Shown here piece after piece: positions 7,003 to 12,146 of a stretch of 12,146 nucleotides of DNA. This stretch comes from QHWK01 sp035315685 (lineage in GTDB: Bacteria > Acidobacteriota > Vicinamibacteria > Vicinamibacterales > CAVVIG01), in assembly GCA_035315685.1 (NCBI GenBank), contig DATFXR010000155.1:1-12146 (forward strand), in the 5' to 3' direction. The notes under the pieces were generated by a model, which was not told where the DNA came from, made no database searches, and saw only the letters and a list, made by a program, of their open reading frames with translations. Every line of letters starts with the position of its first letter. Position 1 is the stretch's first letter. A program made the position numbers and the translations under genes.

Positions 7003-7272
7003 CGAGGCACGATCGCTACCGTCCTCCGCAAACACGGCTTGGAGCCCGCGCCGAATCGGCTGAAGAAGACGACGTGCGCCGAGTTCCTGAAAGCGCATTG
7101 GGAGGTCCTCGCCGCAACGGATTTCTTTACTGTGGACGTCTGGACCGGCTGCGACCTGACGCGGTTCGGGGTGCTGTTCATTATCGACCTGTCCACGCGC
7201 CGGATCCACAGCGCCGGCATCGCGTCGGAACCCGACAGCGCCTGGATGAGCCAGATCAGCCGTAATTTGACT
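7003..7272 (+). pseudogene. Middle fragment of an integrase-core (DDE) transposase
   Basis: About 90 plus-strand codons: GTIATVLRKHGLEPAPNRLK, then FLKAHWEVLAATDFFTVDVW, then FGVLFIIDLSTRRIHSAGIA and AWMSQISRNLT. This is the start of the rve/integrase core of an IS481/IS3-like transposase, with the first catalytic Asp in ATDFF. The sequence stops at NLT (about 7272), before the HDRD segment with the second Asp and the Glu. The N-terminal part before about 7003 is missing too. It is a core fragment with both ends lost, butted against the truncated minus-strand gene at 6995. The open frame runs on in frame through unrelated DNA on both sides (3892-7554) and means nothing. Confidence 0.8.
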
Positions 7273-7704
7273 ACCCCTGACTTCGGCTCTCCAGATGTGC
7301 AGGAATGCCCTGCCGCGCCAAGCCCGATGCTTCTCGACGCAGGTACTGCGCATCCAACCGGCCCACTCCTCGCTGCCCGCTTCGGCGGCGATGATGGCCG
7401 CAAGGACTTCGGAAGCATTTCATTTCAGTACGCTGCCGGGGCGAAGGAGATTCCGGAAGGCCGCTACTGCGTTGAACTCTCCCGTCACGGCTCTGGCAAT
7501 CGGACGACGCTAGGTTTGCGGGATGTACACAGACTACGAACGCTGCTCGAGTGATCGATCGGAACTCGTCGAGGGCGACGCGGTTCCTCATCATCTGATA
7601 CAGGCCATGCCGAAATGGACACCGAGCCGATCAAGTCACGGCTGTCGTCCTGGTCGCGATCTTGATACTGCTGCTGCTCGCGATCTACCTGTGACGCTGG
7701 CGTG
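7273..7704. other. Gene-poor region with debris, no recognisable gene
   Basis: About 430 bases between the transposase fragment and the NHL gene. Short open frames occur on both strands but carry no motif I recognise. One plus-strand frame ending at 7694 spells a lone hydrophobic helix (DQVTAVVLVAILILLLLAIYL) with no start codon after the preceding stop. It could be the tail of a lost membrane protein. GTGAC/GTCAC at 7691-7708 forms a weak hairpin next to the NHL stop. Confidence 0.4.
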
Positions 7705-8616
7705 TCACTTGGCTTTGACCAGCTTTCTCACATTGGCGCCGTTGACCTCGGCGATGTAGATCGCGCCCTTCTCGTCGACGGTGACCGCGGTCGGATTCTT
7801 GAGCCCGTCAATGCGCTCGATTACAGCGCCGTCCTTGATGCTGGCGATGTACAGGCAGTTGTTCTCGGTGCCGTCGACGACGTAAAGGCGATCGCCCTTC
7901 GCGAAGACGCCCCACGGCGTGCCGAGATTCGTCCACTGGGTGATGAACTGGCCACGCTGATCGAACACCTGGACACGCTTGTTGCGGCGATCGCCGACGT
8001 AGAGCCGGCCCTGCGCATCGATGGCGATGCTGTGCGGCTCGTCGAACTTTCCCGGCTCGGTCCCCTTGCCGCCCCACCAGGTGACGAACTTGCCGTCCTT
8101 CGAGTACTTGACGACCCGGGTGTTGGTGCTCTCGCCGTCGGCGATGAAGATGTCGCCGTTCTTCGCGATCACCAGATCGGCGACGCCGTTGAACGCATCG
8201 CGCGATTCATTGTCGCCGGCGACGCCCTTGCGGCCGAGCGTCATCAGCAGCTTGCCGTCGGCGCTGAACTCGAAGACCTGGTGGTCGCCGCGATCGGTGA
8301 CCCAGACGTGGCCCGAGCGATCGGTGCGCAGAAAATGCGTCGTCTTGAACATGTTCTGGCCCCAGGCGCGGAGGAAGCGGCCGTTCTTGTCGAACGCCAT
8401 GATCGGCATCGCCGGGTTGCGGTGGAAGACGTAGATGTTGCCCTTCGCGTCGATGTCGACGCCGGTCGCACTGCTCCACGCGGTCATGCTCTCGGGAAAC
8501 GTCGCCCAGTTGTCGACGAATCGATACGACCCGGAGTCCGCGGCGATCGAGGGGCGGCTGGCGGCGGATTGGAGCACCACGGCGGCGCACACGAGGGCGA
8601 TCCGCACTCGGCTCAT
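7705..8616 (-). CDS. Secreted NHL-repeat beta-propeller protein
   Basis: A 303-residue exported protein. The ATG at 8616 follows AAAGGAT at a proper distance. A GTG one codon earlier is less likely. Residues 1-26 are a signal peptide (hydrophobic ALVCAAVVL, cleavage near SIA-ADS). The rest is a six-bladed propeller of NHL/SMP-30-like repeats. Blades centre near residues 50-80 (ATGVDIDAKGNIYVFHR), 92-125 (DRSGHVWVTDRGDHQVFEF), 144-178 (ADLVIAKNGDIFIADGE), 192-228 (PHSIAIDAQGRLYVGDRRNK), 232-262 and 273-300 (NPTAVTVDEKGAIYIAEV). Such proteins resemble the lyase part of peptidylglycine alpha-amidating enzymes and many bind ligands or peptidoglycan-like material. The specific role is unknown. It reads on the same strand as the TonB receptor but is separated from it by 1 kb of debris, so a shared operon is unlikely. 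Confidence 0.88.
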   Translation of the reverse strand: MSRVRIALVCAAVVLQSAASRPSIAADSGSYRFVDNWATFPESMTAWSSATGVDIDAKGNIYVFHRNPAMPIMAFDKNGRFLRAWGQNMFKTTHFLRTDRSGHVWVTDRGDHQVFEFSADGKLLMTLGRKGVAGDNESRDAFNGVADLVIAKNGDIFIADGESTNTRVVKYSKDGKFVTWWGGKGTEPGKFDEPHSIAIDAQGRLYVGDRRNKRVQVFDQRGQFITQWTNLGTPWGVFAKGDRLYVVDGTENNCLYIASIKDGAVIERIDGLKNPTAVTVDEKGAIYIAEVNGANVRKLVKAK

Positions 8617-9149
8617 CACGGGATCCTTTCGCAGAGAGGTGTTCAGTCGCTGTGATCCTACGCGAAGCGGAGCAATCGACGCGCTTCATCTACAATGGCC
8701 GCGCGATGCTGTGGCTCGTACCTATTAGTGCCATTGAATCTGCCGACCGAGGCCAGTAGGCTCTCGTCGGCGAGTTATCGCGCCGTCTCGCAACGGCGCG
8801 ATCACCGCAATTCGACCCACTTCGGTTCGAGCGGCGGCCGAGTTGGCCCTCAGCGACCAGGACAGGCCGAGTTCGCCCAATCGCCATCGAGCGGCTTATC
8901 TCGAGGCATGCTTCGCGGTCTGACCACGGAGCGTCCTCTGCCGAGGCCCATGAATTGCGTCGCTGTGCGTCAACGCGGCGAAAACCCTTGAAATCCTGCG
9001 TGAGCTCACCGAGGTCGCGACCGGATGCTCGCATGTGATCCGCAGTTCATCGATCTTCGAAACGCTGGCGGTAAGCTCTTCGTCGTCTTCGGCGACCGTG
9101 CAGGGGAGCACGGATGCGTGGTGTCACCCGTTCGGTTAGGATCCTCGGC
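8617..9149. other. Gene-free region with a strong hairpin
   Basis: About 530 bases between the divergent NHL gene and the small membrane protein gene. Open frames of about 70-115 codons exist on both strands, but none has a ribosome site with recognisable protein sequence. It should contain the NHL promoter. The notable element is the hairpin at 8777-8802. Confidence 0.45.
8777..8802. repeat. Perfect 10-bp hairpin in the NHL upstream region
   Basis: ATCGCGCCGT (8777-8786) and ACGGCGCGAT (8793-8802) are exact reverse complements around the loop CTCGCA. No T-run follows on either strand. It lies about 160 bases upstream of the NHL start. It may be an operator-like dyad, a structured RNA piece or a repeat element, and the sequence alone does not decide. 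Confidence 0.55.
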
Positions 9150-9674
9150 ATGAAGCACGATCTGGTCCAGTCCTTAGCGCGGTTCGTGGTGACGGCGGCC
9201 ATTGTCGCGACCGTTGCTCTTTGCGTCGTGCCGCCCCTGGCGGTCGCGACGGGCGCCTATGCCTCTTTACCGCCTGGTGCTGGCGCTACCTCACAACTCG
9301 TGCTGTTATTCCTGCCGCAGGCAGTCGCGGTTGCTCTCCCAATTGCAGCGGCAACAGCGGTGTTCTTCGTCTGTCGAAGCTTGCCGGTCACACGCCAGGT
9401 GGGTATGACAGTCGGCGGCTCCGCCATCGCGACGGCGCTAGTCACGGCCGCATTAAACGTCTCGGTCGCGCCCGTTACGAACGCGATGTATCGCAAATTG
9501 GCCTTCGGCGATGCTGAGGGCCGACCTGTCAACGGTCGGCGTCTCAATGCTCCTGGCGGACCCGGAGATCGTTTTCAGACGGACCATCGCTGGACGCTAC
9601 CAGAATCGGTGCTGGTGCTTGCGGCGTTGGCGATTACCTCGTCTCGGGTCGCGGCGCGGTGCGCGAGGCGATAG
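9150..9674 (+). CDS. Small polytopic membrane protein, possibly an LptF/LptG-like permease remnant
   Basis: A 174-residue hydrophobic protein. The ATG at 9150 is preceded by AGGA at 9138-9141. Likely membrane segments are at residues 12-34, 49-74, 85-108 and 153-165. The central part (LLFLPQAVAVALPIAAATAV, then ALNVSVAPVTNAMYRKL) recalls the PQALPIALPIG ... P..N..FR pattern of LptF/LptG-like permeases in Acidobacteriota. The end (HRWTLPESVLVLAALAITSS) resembles the family's last helix, which follows a HxRW motif. The usual periplasmic jellyroll and several helices between them are missing, since the family is about 350 residues or more, so this is probably an internally deleted copy. A perfect 7-bp hairpin (9520-9540) lies where the similarity breaks. 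The family call is weak, while the membrane nature is clear. It could also be an unrelated small membrane protein. Confidence 0.5.
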   Translation: MKHDLVQSLARFVVTAAIVATVALCVVPPLAVATGAYASLPPGAGATSQLVLLFLPQAVAVALPIAAATAVFFVCRSLPVTRQVGMTVGGSAIATALVTAALNVSVAPVTNAMYRKLAFGDAEGRPVNGRRLNAPGGPGDRFQTDHRWTLPESVLVLAALAITSSRVAARCARR

Positions 9675-10085
9675 ACCGCACCGTCCGAATACGATCATGT
9701 CGGGCTCGAGCGCCTGCAAATCCGATCTCACCGACACCATTGCACGTTCTGCGTCGGCGCTCCTCAGCGTAAATCATGCCTGGCGCTGGGTTCGCGCGGA
9801 GCGGGAAGTAGATCGTCAACCAGCAAGTTCGTTACGCTGATCCTGGATGGCGACGATCCGATCGCGCAGCGTGTATGCGCGTCGAGTCCCGACAACCGAT
9901 CGGCTCGGCCGCCTGCGTGCGCCGTTGTCGGCGTCTCACCCACGGTCCGGCCGCAATTCATGGCCGATCAGGACCCGGTGATCACTGATTGGCAGGTCCT
10001 GACTTGACGCCATCTGCGCTGCTGTTCGCGAAATGGTCAGAGCAGATATGCTAGCGGCGCACACGAAGATCGCGGAGGAGAACCG
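9675..10085. other. Intergenic region upstream of the cupin-like gene
   Basis: About 410 bases without a recognisable gene. Short open frames on both strands show no motif. It should include the cupin gene's promoter. TATGCT at 10046-10051 is a possible -10 box but no good -35 box accompanies it. Confidence 0.4.
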
Positions 10086-10769
10086 ATGCAGAAAGGCGTG
10101 TTCGCTTGCCTCATTCTGGTCGCCACAGCAACTTTGCTGGCGCAGGAGCTGCCGCCGCCGTTCCCGCGCACGAACGCGACGAGGCTTTTCGAGAACGATC
10201 GCATCAATGTCTGGGACATCGTCTGGCCGAGCGGCCAGCCGACGGCGCTGCATCGGCATATCTACGACCAAGTGGGAACCTACTACCAGCCCGGCGGCCG
10301 CGTGATCACGACGGCGGGCGGCGAGAAGCGGAGCAACGTGACCGCAGTCGGCAGCCTCTCGACGACACGCAAAGGCACGACGCACGTCGAGGAAGGGAAC
10401 ACCGATCCACCACTCAGGGCGGTGTTCATCGAACTCAAGCAGGAGAAGCCAAGTGGTCTGACTCCCGCCGACGCTGGCGCTGTGGCTTTCCCGCGCGAGG
10501 GTGCCAGGCAGGTGCTCGACGACGACCGCGTCACCGCGTGGGACTATGCATCGTGGGCGCCCGGACCAGGAGCACTGAAATTTCGAGCGGTACGCGAGAC
10601 GGTCATCGTCTGGCTAGGCGACGGCTCGCTGCAGGTCACGCGCTCCACGGGGGCTACGACGAGTGTGCCGGTCTACTCGGGGACAATGCGGCACCTCGAT
10701 CGCGACGCCGCCGAAATGCTTGAGATGACAAGCGGCTCCCCACGCGCGCTGTTCTTCGAATTGAAGTAG
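10086..10769 (+). CDS. Secreted bicupin-like protein
   Basis: A 227-residue exported protein. The ATG at 10086 follows an excellent GGAGGAGA site (10074-10081). Residues 1-20 are a signal peptide (CLILVATATLLAQ). The mature part looks like two related cupin halves. Half one is residues 30-118 (RLFENDRINVWDIVWPSGQP, TALHRHIYDQVGTYYQPGG, FIELKQ). Half two is 141-227 (RQVLDDDRVTAWDYASWAPG, VIVWLGDGSLQVT, FFELK). The two align at their starts (ENDRINVWD against DDDRVTAWD) and ends (VFIELK against LFFELK). Half one keeps a plausible metal site (H56, H58, H100). In half two the matching positions are K165 and R167, so it probably binds no metal. Cupin is a fold-level call: the role could be sugar or small-molecule binding, an isomerase or a dioxygenase. 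The downstream DUF1080-type gene follows after 167 bases on the same strand. Confidence 0.75.
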   Translation: MQKGVFACLILVATATLLAQELPPPFPRTNATRLFENDRINVWDIVWPSGQPTALHRHIYDQVGTYYQPGGRVITTAGGEKRSNVTAVGSLSTTRKGTTHVEEGNTDPPLRAVFIELKQEKPSGLTPADAGAVAFPREGARQVLDDDRVTAWDYASWAPGPGALKFRAVRETVIVWLGDGSLQVTRSTGATTSVPVYSGTMRHLDRDAAEMLEMTSGSPRALFFELK

Positions 10770-10936
10770 TCAACCCCGCGCGAGTTCACGGGCCCAGGCC
10801 TTCTCTTCCAAGACAGGCGCCTCCCTACCTGCCCCAGATTGGGACGTTGTGATCCCGAAAGCGGTCATTCTGCGCGTGCGAACGGCGCATCATCGAGCGA
10901 TTAGCCGGGTACGAAATTCGCTTGGTCGACGCCCAT

Positions 10937-11581
10937 ATGATCCGCAGCGCCGCGTTCCTGTGCATCGCCGTCCTCTCCGCGCAAGGCCACCCGTCTCTCG
11001 ATCTCGAGCAGGTGAACGACGCGAAAAGCTGGCGGGTGATCGACACCGACGCCAGCCTGGAAGGCCCGGTCGTGCGTTTGAAACCGCATGGCAATCCGGC
11101 CGTGGGTAGCAACGTCGGTTTGGCACTCGTGCAGAATTTGAAGTTCTCGGAAGGGACGCTGGAGATCGATTTGCTCGGCGCCGGTACGCAGCAAGCGAGT
11201 TTCCTCGGCCTGGCGTTCGGCGTCGTGGACCCCAAGACTTTCGAAGCGGTGTACTTTCGTCCGTTCCGATTCGCAGACAGCGACTCGGACGCGCGTCGTC
11301 ACGGGGTTCAGTACGTCGCGTGGCCGCAGTACACGTGGGAGAAGCTGCGCAAGGACAAGCCTGGTGTTTACGAAGCCGCCATCCAGCCTGTTCCGGATCC
11401 TGCCGGGTGGTTCCACGCCCGCATCGAAGTGACGAAGCAAAAGGTCAGCGTCTCGGTCGACGGCAGCACGCGGCCCTGCCTGGTCGTCGATCGGCTGGGC
11501 CATCGAGAAGGCGACGTCGGCCTGTGGGTGGACAGCATGCCCGGCTCCTTCCGCAATCTCCACATCCAACCGGCGAGATAG
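10937..11581 (+). CDS. Secreted concanavalin-like/DUF1080-type protein
   Basis: A 214-residue exported protein with a short signal peptide (MIRSAAFLCIAVLSAQG, residues 1-17). The rest fits a concanavalin/LamG-like jellyroll as in DUF1080 (3-keto-disaccharide hydrolase-like) proteins. Landmarks are the N-terminal beta region with GSNVGLALVQNLKFSEGTLE, the central FLGLAFGVVDPKTFEAVYFR, then VQYVAWPQYTWEKLRKDKPG, GWFHARIEVTKQKVSVSVDG and the closing GDVGLWVDSMPGSFRNLHI. Such proteins usually bind or cleave saccharides outside the cell. No catalytic residues can be assigned here, so a binding module is as likely as an enzyme. I chose the ATG at 10937 because it gives a clean signal peptide. No good ribosome site precedes it, and an in-frame TTG at 10922 is the alternative. 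It is likely transcribed with the cupin-like gene or from its own promoter in the 167-base gap. Confidence 0.78.
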   Translation: MIRSAAFLCIAVLSAQGHPSLDLEQVNDAKSWRVIDTDASLEGPVVRLKPHGNPAVGSNVGLALVQNLKFSEGTLEIDLLGAGTQQASFLGLAFGVVDPKTFEAVYFRPFRFADSDSDARRHGVQYVAWPQYTWEKLRKDKPGVYEAAIQPVPDPAGWFHARIEVTKQKVSVSVDGSTRPCLVVDRLGHREGDVGLWVDSMPGSFRNLHIQPAR

Positions 11582-11860
11582 CCGCCGCTCTATCGCTCGC
11601 GCCGCTGAAGCGACGCACACGCTCGCCAGCGCGGCGCGCCGGACCGAGCCGCGGCCGGCCATGCCCCGTCCCCGGCCCAAGCGTGGCCCGGTGAGCGCGC
11701 CGCGGCGGTGCGACGATCGCGCCAGGGAGTTATGGCGCGAAATGACCGCACATTCGTTTGGCTGTGAGTCATCTCTCCGATTCGAGTGCGAGTGAGCGGA
11801 AAGTACCGATCAGTCGCTTCTGTTTACTCGGTTTCGGTCGCCAGATCGGCGTTTACCGTC
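11582..11860. other. Gene-free stretch before the IS630 relic
   Basis: About 280 very GC-rich bases with no recognisable gene on either strand. TTATGGCGCGAAATGACCG at 11730-11748 has the look of an insertion-sequence end, but a matching partner lies outside the window, so this is not supported. Confidence 0.35.
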
Positions 11861-12146
11861 ATGGACGTGCGTCGACCCAATGACATTGGTCGCCGTCCGC
11901 GATCCCTGGCGCGCCTCCCCCGCCGGCGCAGGCACGTTTCGATAACGGTCGGATTGCCTTCGAGAACCGCATCGCTTGGAGCGGTACATGCAGTCGGATG
12001 ATCCGCCTTCGAGCACAAGGCCGCGACGTGACCGCGTTGGACGTCAATCCGCCGCAGCACGCCGACGTATTCGCCGTCGATGAAAAGACGGCGATCCAAC
12101 CCCTCGACCGGCTCGATCTGGTGCTGCCGCTGTCGCGGGACGCGCC
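11860..12146 (+). pseudogene. IS630-type transposase relic with frameshifts, cut by the window edge
   Basis: Plus-strand fragments of an IS630-family transposase lie in successive frames. LREPHRLERYMQSDDP starts at 11958. FEHKAA follows at 12008 one frame over. DVTALDVNPPQHADVFAVDE, then KTAIQPLDRLDLVLPLSRDA, runs from 12025 to the edge in the third frame. The expected order (HRLERYM, DPxFExKAAD, LNPPQHAxVFxVDEKTAIQALDR, LPLSPG) is intact, so each shift is a single lost base near 12006 and near 12025. The first catalytic Asp is in VDEKTAIQ. Upstream (about 11860-11945) a weak RSLAR ... HVSITVG reading may be the helix-turn-helix part, badly degraded. No working transposase can be made from this copy. 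Confidence 0.75.

Noticed and set aside
3083..7272. Idea that the receptor segment was inverted, splitting one transposase into the minus-strand N-terminus at 3.2 kb and the plus-strand core at 7.1 kb
   Set aside because: Orientation would fit, but the two fragments resemble different transposase subfamilies and about 90 residues between them are unaccounted for.
3892..7554. A 1220-codon open frame on the plus strand opposite the TonB receptor
   Set aside because: It is an Arg-rich codon-bias shadow of the receptor. Only its last part (7003-7272) is real transposase sequence that happens to be in frame.
7610..7694. Single hydrophobic helix VTAVVLVAILILLLLAIYL on the plus strand
   Set aside because: There is no start codon after the preceding in-frame stop and no ribosome site, so it is at most debris of a membrane protein.
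8695..9111. Overlapping open frames of about 70-115 codons on both strands upstream of the membrane protein gene
   Set aside because: No ribosome sites, no recognisable motifs and no consistent hydrophobic pattern.
1..12146. CRISPR array, toxin-antitoxin pair or other defence module
   Set aside because: No regularly spaced repeats, no small paired genes and no defence-type domains were seen. The only NTPase belongs to a signalling-kinase relic.

Overview
The window is high-GC DNA that looks like soil Acidobacteriota, probably a Vicinamibacteria-type genome. That placement is inference. It rests on an Oar-type TonB-dependent receptor with an N-terminal carboxypeptidase-regulatory-like domain, a polysaccharide monooxygenase-like secreted protein of the kind seen in Acidobacteriota and myxobacteria, a secreted DUF1080-type protein, and long GC-rich open frames on both strands. 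No 16S rRNA or housekeeping gene is present to confirm it.

The left third (1-3315) is a gene graveyard holding one intact gene. In order it has: an AAA/NTPase domain from a large hybrid kinase, cut at about 837; a DoxX-like membrane fragment on the opposite strand that abuts it; an fdhA (glutathione-independent formaldehyde dehydrogenase) relic that keeps its first seven codons and its last ~120 but has lost the middle; an intact secreted histidine-brace monooxygenase-like gene (1842-2453); then a stack of mobile-element pieces. These are an ISAzo13-type transposase N-terminus, the C-terminal end of a tyrosine integrase, a 26-nt tRNA 3' end lying just past that integrase as an attachment-site scar, a second integrase-tail repeat, and the N-terminus of a DDE transposase.

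The middle (3490-8616) holds two intact minus-strand genes, both for exported proteins: a 1045-residue Oar-like TonB-dependent receptor and a 303-residue NHL beta-propeller protein. Upstream of the receptor is the 3' end of an unrecognised gene. It is decapitated at about 7000 by a plus-strand transposase fragment, so the receptor has probably lost its original operon promoter.

The right third (9150-12146) holds plus-strand genes: a small polytopic membrane protein that may be an LptF/LptG-like remnant, a secreted bicupin-like protein with a strong ribosome binding site, a secreted concanavalin-like/DUF1080-type protein, and at the edge an IS630-type transposase relic with two single-base frameshifts.

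The surviving genes nearly all encode exported, envelope or surface proteins, plausibly for carbohydrate or peptide use. Nothing here shows that they form one pathway. The main story is a scar region, where remnants of at least five mobile-element families interrupt and decapitate older genes. I did not find a convincing new defence or mobile system.
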